From NCBI GenBank assembly GCA_022661535.1, contig JAKULF010000011.1, forward strand, positions 2,790,001 through 2,854,000: 64,000 nucleotides of DNA, in the 5' to 3' direction. Below are positions 11,501-25,300 of this stretch, piece after piece. The position numbers and the translations under genes were made by a program. The notes beneath the pieces were generated by a model. The model had not been told where the DNA came from, did not search any database, and saw only the letters and a list, made by a program, of their open reading frames with translations. Position 1 is the stretch's first letter. Each line of letters opens with the position of its first letter. Source of the DNA: Eutypa lata. Taxonomy: Eukaryota; Ascomycota; Sordariomycetes; Xylariales; Diatrypaceae.

Positions 11501-14500
11501 AAACCAAGACCGAGGGCTGCTGCAATACCACCTCGTGTCTACTGTACCTACGCGAAAGAGGAAGACAGCAATCTATCCATCATGGTAGTAGTTATTGTAG
11601 TTATGTCGCTATCGTGCGCCAAGATCGGAACTGTAGTTATAGTTAGGTATGTAGGTAGCATGTATCTCGCGGCACTTGCCCTACCCAGCCGCCGTTCCCA
11701 CGCTCCAACGCTCCAACGCTCCACTCCAATCTGCCCATCTCGGTCGTGGTGTGGGTGTGGTAGGAGTATGCGTGTGAATGGATGGATGGATGGATGAATG
11801 ATGGAGGGGGATCCGCAAATACCGCAGTTACACTATATTTCAATTGCCGACGCCGGTAGATCTTCAAGGCACAGGATTGCCCCATTATCCCCATATTACT
11901 TATTACGGTGCTGCGAACCTAACCTACTACGTATTATGGAGGTATTGTACGCAAGCGCCTCTTTTAAAGGTCCTCGCTGAAAGTGCCTAAAGGACCAAGA
12001 GGAATTCGTTCCGCTGCTAATAAAACTACCGGCTTGAGACCGGTCGGAAAGTGGATGTTTTCCTGTCTTCATATGCATACGTGCATACATAGCCACGTGT
12101 TGTAGACTGTTAGTCAACACATGTCGTGATGCAACATCGGAGCAGTCGTCTAGTCCGGGCGCCACCGGCCACCGGTCCACGGCGAAGCGTAGAGGGGCTC
12201 GGATGTTGATGATGACCACCGCTTATGGATGTTCTTCTCATCGTGGGACATGCAAACATTTCTCGGTCCGACATATGTAAGTTCAACGCTGAAGCGGGAG
12301 GATAAGCAACTCAAAATACGCCAGTCCCTCTAGCCTCTAGTTTACGAAGGTACGTATGGCCGCACGGGTCGGGAGCAGTGGTGTTGGGTTCTTAGTCTCA
12401 AAGGGAGCTTACAATCTCCTAATCACATAGTCTACATATGAACGGAAAGAGTTGATGTATGTGATTATGTAGAAAGTAATGATCGAGGGTTCACGCTAGA
12501 GGAGAGCCGGATATCGTTGTTGGCTGGACAGCATTACCCACATTGGGTTGATGTCTGTCAAAGCAAAGCTACACACATGCTTAAACTAACTAGTTGGATT
12601 GATATGATTATGTCTGCTACGTAAATTCACCTAGAATGAAGTGTGGACAGGAGGCTATCTCGGAGAAATCTTGTTAGCATACGCCGTAGAAGGGGATAGA
12701 TGGAGAAGTGGCTCTAATAGATTCATCTAAGGTGAAGTCTCGGTCTGCTACAAAGGTATAGTTAACTATGTAGTTAAAGCGGCAATATTTTCACATGGCT
12801 GACATGTGTGATGGGACAGGGGTAGGCTCCCCGATCGTTGCCCCATAGGTATGTGATGTAAGTGAGTGTCATGTGCGACTTTTGCAGATCGTCAGTGGGA
12901 AAGCACAAAATGGGTGAAGAGGAGAAGAGCTTCAGAGCTCTTAGCACGTCATTCAAAGTTAGTAGCGTAGGGATACATAGTTATCTGATCCTTGCCAAGA
13001 TCGATAGCTTTGACAGGCTCGATGATGGAGGAACTCTGGGTTCTCATGCTCTAGGCTGTTATTTAGTGTATTGTCTAGTTAAACTCCAGCGCTACGAAGT
13101 AATCGGCCGGTTTTTCGTTTGGTGTTAGCACGAGGTAGTCGACGTCTATTGCTCTGCGACGGTCAACTATTGGAAACTAAGGTAATAGTCATGGTGGCAT
13201 ATAGCTACCTACTCTTTCTCTCCAAGAGCGTTGGAACTTTTTACCTGGTCAGATTGTAAGCCATGATAGAACTCTTCGCGGCCCGTTGCCGCCCACGCCA
13301 CTACCGCCACCACGTTTTGGAATTGCACCTAAACAAGCCCAACCAAATGCCGTCTGTTCACCAATATAAGAAAAAGAACAAGACACATACACACAGAGAT
13401 AAAGTCCGGTCTAGACGCCGTAGGACGTGATAAGCACCTCTGATGTCCAACAACGTGGATCCAGTTGATAGAGGGGATTACCGCCATCTACATACAATTA
13501 ATGCGCTCACTGGGTCCGCAATGCTGAAAGTCATCCCGTAGCTGCACATATAGATGTGATTTCTGTACTGTATGTATACGTATGTAGGCGTTCAATTTGG
13601 AGATGTCAGGATGTTAAGAATCCCTCGAGGCTCGAGAGCTTCTTTCCCACTACCTACTAATGGAATTGTGGAACACGAGATGCGGACAGGGGAAACCCAT
13701 ACCGTCGGGTTTGACTAGAGCATGGTCTGGTTCTGATTTTGCATGCAATCACTACATACTGCTACTGCATTGTGCATGCTTCGTGGAGAAGTCTAGCAGC
13801 AGCGGGGGCATCGTGTGTCGTGGTGAAAAGGGTCAAGAATTCCAGGCAAGGAAGGTCTTTGGACGCCACATTGCTTAACCGAGCTCTTACTGCGTAACTA
13901 TATACGTATGCAGTTCCATATGTAGGCACTGCAGGCACGCAGCAGGTACGAGGCACGGTAATGGGGGGAAGGGGGGATTATTCGTTCGGGTAGAGTGAAT
14001 GGAAAATTCTAACTGATGACGAGGGAATAAAAGAGCCTGCATTGATACCCGAGGGATTCCTTTATCATCTTGGCTCATCTTTCAAAGACGTTAGTCACGG
14101 AGTTACAAATACTAGTACGTGCTGAGGATGGCAAAAATTTCTGTCAGACAGTTGGTCGTTGGTGCTAAGAAGTAAGTTTAAAAAAAAAAAAAAAAGGCTC
14201 AATCGATCAATACATAGGATTCTGGGACTGTCCCGGATGGCTTCCCCGCGCATCGAGTGTGGACCCTTGACTAGAACTGTACATAAGGAACTGGTGGCCA
14301 ATAATAGATAGGCCATCCCACCCCCCCTATTCCCGAAAATAGGTGATGGTGGGACGGGCGTGGTGTGAAGTATGCAGGAACAAATGCACCATACCTAACC
14401 TACTGGAGGCTAGTTAACTATTCAACTTTAGCTTTATCGGTCGGGTATACGTATATCTAGTTAGGTATGTAGTATTATAATCGGCGGATGATGAGAATGA

Positions 14501-17500
14501 AGCCGGAAACGTTTCGTCTGTTTTTTTATTTTTATTTTTAATTTAATATTCGGAGTATTTGTCCAGATGAACTCAGTTCAGATCAGCCAAACGTTGACCG
14601 GAACTAACCATCCCCTAGATCTTGGCATCCCAAACGACTTATCATCACGGTTTTACTCCGTACGTAGGTAGTTATGTAGACGTATGTACGTACGAAAAGT
14701 CCTGAGCTGAAACTAACCGGTGAGTGACGCCGGGCAGCACTAGCAGCTAACTAATAACTGAGGAATATTCTTTTGGAAGATGGCTGGATGGCTAAAAATG
14801 TGTGGCGTTTGCTAACGTCTACTAACTTAAGTGGAGAGGTAAGCAAAAGATATGCGCGGAGACGGAATCCCTTACCGCATTACTATAAGCACTCATGTCA
14901 CCGCCGTGCCCTCCTTCATTAGGTACAGTAGCTAGTCTAGTTTATCGGTGGAAGCATGTGAGAGGGCGAGACCAGAATGGCAGAAGGGCTGGAGGGGCAC
15001 CGAATGTCTAACGCGTCTTGCCCGACGCGCATAACTATGTATTAACTAGGAAGCGCGGGGAATGTATCGTGAATACCTACTTGATACTAATCACTAGTTT
15101 GGTGGAGTTCTCCTCGACTCCAGCTGCGCCGCAGCGGTTGAGATCTGGCTGATCAGCAACTAATAGTAAATAGGTAAACTATTTCTTGACGCCTGGCACG
15201 CGAGCTAATGCTCTGTGCCACGCGGTTTTGTACAATACATAGGCTGATAGGGCTCTACTCTAACTAACGTACTAACTGGGGAACGTCCTCGGCTCGAAGG
15301 TGAGGGTTCTCCAGATTCACATCCCAATCCGGCAGGAGAGGAAGCCGTTCACAATTATTACGTAGAGGTAACCATGCGTCTTTTTTTGTTTTTGTGGTGT
15401 GCCGTTCCCCATTGCGGTATTATTTCTGGCTGCATCCGAAGAGAAGAAAAGATCATCGCTGATGGTTGATGACTACGAAGTTAGCAAGCAGCCTGAGCTG
15501 ACAGGAGGCAGGCAAGCAAATCTTTGTACGACATGGTTCCGAGATCTCTCGTCGGCGGCTCTCTATCATGTGATGTGACCAATTGGTGACCTATGCATCT
15601 ATGTACCGCTAGTTCTCAATGTCGCATCTTTGCAAAAGCTTGGGCTGCAAGTAGCCGACTCCGCTTAGAGGCGAGGTGGTGAAAGCTGTGGGCCATTGTT
15701 GAGATGGGATTGTCGAATTGGCTTTTGTTACAGATGTTCAGGCGTTCTACGTGCCGTAGGTACATTACTACATACCTATGTTATGTGATTGACTTCAACA
15801 CTCTGAGTTGCAAGCTCGTAACTATTCGGAAGCCCCCCATTGAGCCCACTTCCTTACATGATCTTTGTCAAATCTCACCTTCAGCAAGTGGTTAACTACG
15901 TAGATAGCTCGACATTCTACGTGTCAGGCTCAGGAGTAGCATCAGCATGTCAACATGTGCGCCGCCGCCGCCGCCGCCGTAGCGGGGTGAGGATGGGAAA
16001 GTGTGGGCGCGGCTTGGGATATCACCGTGCTTTGCAAGGATAACCTCATGCGGCTGCAGGGGGGGCCCTTGCCCTGTCTTCATGGACAACTGGGACCATG
16101 CCAGATAGCCACCTGTCAAATGCTGTCCTGGCAGCCTGGGTGTCAAGCATCTTCTTTTTGGCGTGAACAACGGATTGGGCTGATCTCTCATGCGTCTGGG
16201 GTACCGGGCTTGCTGATACCAGGCGATATCGCCTCATCGCATGAAATGGCGGGGTCTAGATGAGCAGATGGGTAGATGGGAAGCTAAATCGTGGGGGAGC
16301 AACTACGCACATTACATATGGTAGACGAGGTCGCGCATAATGCGACGAAGATAAACCGGAGCATCAATTGGCAGATTTGACCTGCATCGCGATCACGAGA
16401 TATCGACCTCGTCGAGAAAGCTGCTGCAAGTAGGGTCTAAGGCGATGTGATGATATGCCCTGCATTGTTGGTCACAGCGATGTCCGAGACGTCCGGTAAA
16501 TGGATGATCTATCAGCCTATGAAGAACGTCCAACTACGTATGAATAATACAATGAAAGATGATGGTGACCTTGTGGGAACCATCGACAGGCTTCAATCTT
16601 GCCTTCGGCCGCCAGCTAGGATATATGATAGGCGAGAATAACAGCGTATGGTCAAAATGGGAATATTGGTTGTAATGGCTACCTAAGGCTTTTAATACGT
16701 GATATAAAAAATTGATGCAAGAGCCTAGACACAGACACGAGTCGATCCATTGTTGGAGGAGAACCGAATCTCATTTGCCAATGGATCGTGGATTCGTGGG
16801 GGAGGGGAGGGGGGGATACATACGTAGTTTAAAGCTCGCGTTTTCTTTTCGATTATTTCACTGGAATGAGGCGTAGACATTGGACGACGTATTAACCAGT
16901 CACACGAGCGCTCTCCCTCTCCGGAAATACGATATGGTCTGCAAGAATCTGCATGTGTGAGATTCTTCAGCGCAATGGTAACGTTAGCATGCCAAGCACC
17001 CTGTTGTTGTTTATGTGTCGCACACGGCGTGGCTTGTTCTGGCGTTGCAGTCCGATTCTATGCATAATTGAAAGCCACCCCGCGAGTCGCGTCGCCTGTC
17101 GCATGGGAGAGACATTGCGCGGTAGTATTTTATCACAATGGGGTATACTGCTGAGAAGACCTATAGCGAAGAAGCTCTCTTCTTGTGGCTTTAATAAAAG
17201 TCCCTGGGCATTGTGGCAGGTGTTGGATCGATCTATATAGGTTATTAAATAGGGAGATATGAAGGTATGAAGCACATACATATTGTATGAAGTAGGAAGA
17301 CTACATAATGTAGGTATGATATCGGGCTATTAGAGGCACATACCTACGCTATGATCAGCACTGAGAATGCCCGGAAACAAGCTCGACAATGAGATGCTAC
17401 ATATGCTAGCGAACTAAGCTAAATAGGAGATGGCTTCGATTTCCGAATGCTATCGATGCCATCGATATTGGGACGCTCTAGTGAACTAGCATCGAGATTA

Positions 17501-20500
17501 TTTTCTTGAACGATGCTACCGCATCTAGTACAGATTGAGGCTGGATAAAATTATATTTTATGCATGTACTCCCGTGGTATGTGTGCATCGGTCGGGCTTG
17601 GAGCAGTGATTATTGTATCTACATACTATTTGGTAAGGTAGTACAATACATACGTGCCCCCGTTAGATAACCGTGGCGGCCCTGCCATGTCCACCCGGAT
17701 CTACTGCCGTGCTAGGGAAAACGGCGAGAACGTTTTCAGCCACCAACCATGAAGAAAAGTGTCACGGGCGGGAATCGGCTGAAAGCAGCGGCGACCTATC
17801 AGAGGCGCGGCTCAGTTCTCGTCAACACCCGATTCGGTAGCCAGAGATTTTGGATTATTGACCTTTTGAACATGGGCGCTTAAAAAAAAAAAGAATCTCG
17901 TCAACGAGGAATCACATCCTCTTCCGGGATATCAGCCCCGATTGCCAGCTTTAACCCATCTGCGGGATCCGTGTGGAAATCTCAGCCTAACCAGTAGAAT
18001 CCCCTACTCGTCGTCGCACTCAGTCAATCACTCACTCACTCATTCACTCGCATGTAATTTGACTTCCTTCTCTTACACATAGATACCTAACTACCCAGCT
18101 ATATACATACGTACATACATATGCTACACTATACTGTCTAGTATTCGTCGGCGAAACCGCAAAATGCAGCCGATAAGACGCCGTCCTGTCTACTCATATC
18201 TCTTCGTTCATTATCGACGAGTGCTACGCAACATTCGCCTATCACATCTCACCAATGTGCGACAATGACATCGTGGCTGCAATAGCCACAGAGCTTGAAA
18301 GCAATTGGCTCCGTTACGAGCTTGCTTGCGATGATGGAACGGAGTAGTATTGCCTAGCAGTATGTAGTATCAGCAGTAGAGTAGAGATCCATCTAGGTAG
18401 CCCGTCCAGTTGCCGTCCAACCAGCACGGGCCGGTCATCAATTCATGGGGAATGGGATGGATCACGATGGGCTATCCATTATCACGGGCAATAAGATCAC
18501 GGATATTATTAGGCGGCAAATCACAAATCAGTAGATAAAAACCTTAAAAAGGCGATCGGAGCTTAGGCCATTCATAAGAGAAACATTATTGAGATAATCA
18601 TGTATTTTTGATTACACCCTCAGTTTTTTCGATCTCTGGGAGAGTTGACTAAGTATGTAACTAGTTAACTAACGGGCAGACGGGCTGACGGGAAAGGGGA
18701 CGAGTGGTAAGACGCTGGTAAGAGAGCAGAAAATGGAATGGCCATGCACAAACACGACGATACACCACCGGATTGATGAATTGACCCAAAAAGACGAGCC
18801 TTGGCCTTGTGTTCGTTCCAGGGGTCGATGCATCTTCTGTCCTTGTCAACTATCCCTGTTCCTCTGTTCCCCTGTTCCCCTGTCACCTCTTTTTTTTGTT
18901 CGCCCCGGCTCCCTGTTAAGCCCTGTCTCCATGAAGTGAACCCCTGTTGTGTAATGGACTAGGGTAGACTTGGCAGACTAGAGAGAAGCAGGGGAGGGGG
19001 AGGGGACCCTGGAAACCTCTCTGTGGATCCATTCTACGAAGTACAGATCCCTGGTTTTCTCTATCTTTTTTCCCTTCCGTACATACCTACCTCCACAACA
19101 AGCCTCCTCCCTCTTCCCGATTAATCGAGGAGCTTGAGGTCCAAGCAGTATTTCAATTTTACGACGTCTGCGAAGTAGTAAACATTAACCATATACTTCT
19201 GTAGATTAATTATACATGCTGATAATGCATTTTAATTTGAATATATTCCCAATAGTCTTAGATTGATTAATACGATGTGAGCATTTCATTGGAAAGGGAA
19301 ACCCGACTTGTCGTTGCATTGCGCTGTGTTGTGAACGCCGCAATGAGCTCCCGAAGCTTTGACTACAGGTTGTGGCGTGTAGCTGGACAGAAAGCCACTG
19401 GGTGGTAGGGGTGGATAAGTGGCTTCCTGGAGAGGGACGGAGTCTGTGCAGCGGGGAGAGGTGACACAATTGGGGTGGGAGAAGACGGGTGGGGGAATTC
19501 CATAACAGCTCGTCACTGCATATATCCCGGGCCGTCAACTGCATAATGCATACATAGATACACATGTTAGACATGGAGGTATAGATATAGTTTTATTGAT
19601 ATACATTTTCCTGCTTTCCTTACTTAAGCACTAAGTTACCACACTTCTGAATGTGTACTGCCGACATATGTATGTACTTGTGTTTCATGTAGGATGCGGG
19701 TGTGAATGTTGGTATAAGTATAGGATGTATGTGTGACAGTGGACAAATAAGCTTTGGTGATTGTCCTCGTCACAATTGATTGCATGTATGGAGTACATAT
19801 GCAGCCTTTAAATTCTGCTGTTATTGGTCTGTATAATGGCTGTACTACATACCTGCTTAGACATACATACATATGTGTATAATGTATGTAAGTATGTATG
19901 TATACGATGAATGTGTGTATGTCTGTACGTATGATTAACCGAACCTACAGTACCTACCCACCTGTATGTACGAAGTAGGTAGTGTGGGTGGTCATTACCT
20001 ATGATGTGGCGGGCAGGTTAAACTACAGGTCAAACCACCACCACCACCACCACCTCCAGTAGATGCAGATGCAGATGCAGGTCCGCATTGGCCCGTTTCT
20101 ATTCTTCAGCAACTCTTTTGCTCCAATCGCATGCTCCAATGAGTTTGACGTATAGGAATCCCTTACCTTGATTCTGCATCTTCTTTTTAACCTCCTACAC
20201 TCGCACGGATCTGAGTGTTTAGGAATGAATATCTTAAAGATATCTGAATAACTACATAGCAACTATAGTTATACCTTACTTGACTAATAACTGACAACTG
20301 ACTGATGAGCGGGCCATTGCTTATACCGCCCATCGGATGACCTGAGTTCTGTCTCTCCGAGCTCGCTATAATTGCTTTTTATGGGCTACATTTGTATCAT
20401 TTTTCTTCTTTTCGAAACCTCGCTCGCTACTTTATACAATATAGTTAGTTCCGGAGGCTACTACTACCTTACTTAATTATAGTTTTCTTTCTTTCCGATA

Positions 20501-22311
20501 CGAGAAGGCACAGCTGGTCGGGGATTAAAAAAAACTTGATTGAAATTCAGCACCGCACAGACAAAGCTAAAGAAGTTGGAAGTGTTTGAGATAGACTACC
20601 AGAACTACGACAACTTTACTGGTACAATACGCAGAGAGGAAGTGGACGGCGAAGAACGTTGTGTTGAAACGAACGACGAGAACAGCTCATACATACCTAC
20701 CTACATACTTACACATACCTACGTACATACAACCCATCGAAAACGATAATAATAATATATGATAACAGTAATATTGGTGCCGATAACAACGGCGAACAAC
20801 GACAAGACCGAATCGAAGTAAACGGATAGTTCCTACTTACATATCCACCACCATCCATCACGACGACATCTTTCTTCTCCTCCCGTCATCCTGGCTTTAA
20901 TAACATTACCTAAGTCCTTATTAGTTTTTATTATTACTACCTACTTCGTACCTAAGTAGATTCTTTTAACGGTGGAGTAACTTTTAAGGTAGCTCTAGCT
21001 CTCCACGCCCAACTTCCGTTAGTCTCCCCTCCCAAGGAAGACGGGGCAAAAGTATTCCGGAACTGGAACTGGAACTGGGACTAACTAGGAACTGGAGACC
21101 TGTGGATCTCGCAGCAGAAGCAGTCACAGTCCACAGTCCACAGTCCACAATCGACCTGGACCTTAGTCTAGTACCTACCTACCCTTACCTCACCTTACCT
21201 ACCTACTGTACTTCGTACCTACGTACATACATACACCCTACCCTCCTACCCTCCCCTACTCTGGCCAGGCCTGGAATATTTGCATTACCTGGTACAATAC
21301 CCATTCACCCATCCAGTTCGAACTTAGTTAACCACTTTAATTCATTTCATACTTCACATCTTGCATTTTGCATTCTGCATTTCGCATTCTGGTCTTCCTT
21401 CTCTATACTTTCGTGGTGGCATTTCAACGTACACGCCACTCCCTCACTTGACTATCCTTTTAGAGGAAACACAGAGCGACACTACCAATCGATTCGTTGG
21501 TGGTTTGTTATATAGAAGGTATCGAAGGTTAATAATACGAGAGGTAAGCTGAACATATACGAATACCTACGACTACCTTCATAGGTTTCTATAATCCCTC
21601 TAAACTCTTGTCTCCATCTCACTCAGCACTGTCGTCGTCACACAAGACGATCCCTTCCACTGGTATATTACATATATATATGTATATGTATATACCGTAC
21701 CGTCTATAGCAGTTTCGATGTCGCCTGCGTGTCTGCGTCAAGGACATTCCCTGCTGTCGCATCGCGTCTGGGCTCTTGAAGAACCGTCAACATTCCTGTC
21801 TTGGCCCCTCCCGCTCGATCCCGATAACGCTCCCGTTTCTCTATCCCTTCATTCCATGTTCTGACGCCGTCATATTCTGTTCTCCTTCGCGGTAGAAACA
21901 CAACATGCAATCGGCACTGTCAAACAACCCTCCCACCTTCCTGCTATTACTGCACACCTTCGCGACCAAATCAATTACAAGATTATCATATCATAACACG
22001 TCCATACTAACTTAACTTTCTAATAGAGGATATACGTTTAGGTATTTTGACCATTGTAGCGACGGGAAATATCATCGACGACATAAGTCGATTCCTTGCG
22101 CCTAGTATACGAAAAGGTGACCCGACCTGGTTGGAGGATAGGTCTAGGTTCAGCATTCCTCTTGGACGACAACACACGCTGTGGGTTGAAACAATTGGAG
22201 GTTGGGGGAGCTTCAGTTGGCAGATGCGAGTTGTAAAAAAACCCCGATTACATCTGTTCAGATAACAATTGGTCTCTCATGGTTCTCTACCAAGATTCCT
22301 GAACATCTACA
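5529..22311. other. 16.8-kb stretch without a supportable protein gene
   Basis: Every reading frame here is short (at most about 140 codons) and none shows a recognisable domain, biased codon use or a splice-compatible series of exons. The DNA is of ordinary composition, not the AT-rich RIP type. It is scattered with short words built from TAC/CATA steps and the palindrome-like family CCTAGGTAGG / TACGTACATAC (for example 9408-9440, 18105-18125, 19861-19900, 21175-21235), a CTTT run at 10320-10339 and a poly-A at 14179-14194. I found no tRNA, 5S or snRNA signature. The last 1-2 kb (from about 20.4 kb) is likely the leader and promoter of the RasGEF gene. A short unlisted reading frame (17749-17883, 44 codons) has no support beyond an ATG. 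Confidence 0.6.
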
Positions 22312-25300
22312 ATGATGCTGGAAGACCAACCACCCCGTCGATCGAGCTTGCAGGTGGCGCCTCTGACAATCCAAAAGCATCACAACGTCCCAGCAAGCCA
22401 TGGCTCACATGAGGAGGAGGAGGCGTCCGCCTCGGCTCATCCTTATAGCCAATCGGATTATACACCGCCAATAACGCCCAGCAGTTCCCAGGAGAGGCTG
22501 ATAACACAACCGGCACCACCACCACCACCAATCTTTCACAACTTTCTCCGAGCGTTTTATCCATTCCATCCGACGTACGCTATGAGCGACTCAACCGTCA
22601 CTTTACCGCTTAACGAAGGAGATGTAGTCCTGGTTCATTCCATCCATACGAATGGGTGGGCTGACGGCACACTTCTCCTCTCTGGAGCGAGGGGTTGGTT
22701 ACCAACGAATTACTGTGATGCGTATGACCCAGATGAGATGAGGAACCTGTTAAAAGCTCTCTTGAATTTTTGGGACCTACTTAGAAGTACTGCGACAAAT
22801 GACCAGGACATCTTCGGCAACCAGGAGTTCATGAAGGGCATCATTGCAGGAGTTCGCTATCTTCTGGTTTGTGGTCAACTCTTGAAATTTATTTGTCCTA
22901 GCAACATCACGCTAACTAATTCACAGGAAAAAACCAACTGTCTGACCAGAGAGTCTGCTACTATCCAGCGAAATGATGTGCTGAGGCGTAGTAGAAAGTC
23001 TCTCCTGTCCGAACTCTCCTCATTGGTGAAGACGGCAAAACGATTACAAGAGATGTTAAGAACATTTCCACAGGTAACGGAAGAGATCAATGATGTTATT
23101 GACGAGATGATTCTGAAGGCCTTCAAAATCGTCGTTAAAGGCGTACGATTTCTCGACTTATTGGACGAAGACAGACGGTTGCGAGCACCAGCAGTTACGG
23201 TGATGGCGACAGTGGTGGAAGAATCCTACGTTCCGCCTACGCCGCCAGCAGAGTCGGCGGAATTCGAGAATCATCGGAATGACGGCCGATATGCAGGCTC
23301 CCGTGCCGAGATCCGTGATGCTCCCGTTGATGGCTTGTCTCCACAGTCAAGTGAAGATGCACAAACAAACGCATCGGCGAATAGGCGTTTGTCAACCGTT
23401 TGTTCTTCGAACAGGGCTAGTTATCGTCTGTCGCAGAGCAACCAGTCTCAGGGAGGTCGATTATCCGCCAGTATATCACACAGAGTATCTCTAGCCGGGC
23501 CTACTACAACTCACCCACAGAAACTTGTCTCGGAACGACTCAATTCGAATCATGACACATTCTTGTCGTACCTTGGATCCTTCATCGGCCGGTTACACTT
23601 ACAGTCTCAATCGCGTCCGGACCTGGCTCGGGCGATTAAACAGTCGGCCACCGCGGGCTCGCAGCTTCTCGCCGTGGTTGACGCGGTTTGTAACCATAAC
23701 ACGCTTGTCTCAGAAAAGTTGGAACTAGCTCACACAGCCATGTATGACCGCATTCGAGACCTTGTCTTTTCGGCACGGGAGGTTTTAAGCAATGAGGGAC
23801 CAGATATGGAAGACGTCATCATGCCTCATGACAACGGTCGGCTTCTTAGTGCTGCGACTAGCTGCGTAAAGGCTGCCGGTGAATGCGTCGCGAAAACGAA
23901 ATGGGTGATCGAACGGATTGGTGATTTCGAATTTGAAGGCGAGGGTGGCGACTTGGGATTGGATTTGGACTTGTTCGATGCCGTAACGGATAACAGACCT
24001 AGGACACCACTACAAAGATCAAGCGTAATTGAGAGCAATGCTTCCGACTCGCCATCAGCACCTGCACGCTCAGTAGCCTCTTCGATGGACAAGCCGCTTC
24101 CGGAAATTCCTGTGGCTACCGCAGAAGCCTTTGAAGTGCCTACCAGCAGAGGGATGTCGCCACCACCGTCGCGTCCTCAGTCTATGGTGACAGATGATGC
24201 CGAATCAACAGTGGACTCGACCGTGGAATCAACAGCGGAATCTGCCGTCTCGTCAATCCGACCAAGTGTACCCCCACTACCAAAGCTCACCACCTCGCTA
24301 CTAAGAACAGATGGATACGGTCCCATCGAAGTGTACCATGACGACAGCGAGTATCAAACGTCCTTCCGCTCTGACACGTTGACTGCCTCAAGCGCAGGTA
24401 CCAGCAGCACTTATCTGAGTCGAGATTCGGAATCAAGCATGGTCTCTGCAACTTCAACCCGCGCGACTACTCCCGACATCACTCTCATGCCCAAGGCTCA
24501 GCCTTCGCTTTCTAGCTTAAGTGCGACTGGCAGCACTGGGACGAATGACGAGGTAGAGGATGTTGAATCTAAGTTAATGGAGCGGACCTTTGCTCATGAA
24601 TTAATATTTAACAAAGAAGGCCAGGTTACTGGTGGTTCATTACCAGCTCTCGTGGAGCGTCTAACGACACATGAGTCAACACCAGATGCGGTATTTGTCT
24701 CTACTTTCTATCTTACCTTTAGATTGTTCTGCACGCCAGTCAAGCTCGTTGAGGTTCTTATAGACCGCTTCAACTATATTGGTGAAGCACCTCATATATC
24801 GAATCCAGTTCGGCTCCGTGTCTACAACGTCATGAAAGGATGGCTCGAGTCTCACTGGCGGAATTCTTCTGACCAAGACGTTTTGCCGCTCATTCAAGAC
24901 TTTGCCGAGCTCAAGCTTGCGCCTGTGCTCCCTACCGCTGGGAAACGTTTGACAGAACTTGCCGAGCGCGTTTCTTCGACTGAATACCTCTTGGTTCCTC
25001 GCTTGGTGTCATCTATGGGCAAGACCAGCACTTCTATATCTCAATATGTACCGGCTGACACGCCACTACCACACCTCGTACTATCCAAGAGCCAACAAAA
25101 CCTGCTCAACAATTGGAAGGCTGGCGGAACCTCCCCCTCTTTTATGGACTTTGATCCCGTTGAGATCGCCCGTCAATTGACGTTGAAGCAGATGAGCGTC
25201 TTCTGCGCCATCATGCCCGATGAGCTCCTCGGGTCTCAATGGATGAAGAAGGGGGGCATTGATTCACCTAATGTCAAGGCGATGTCGGCGTTTTCAACTG

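Noticed and set aside
11375..11797. 140-codon plus frame in the gene-free interval
   Set aside because: It is dominated by Ser/Arg/Thr and valine runs from simple repeats, without support from splice sites or domains.
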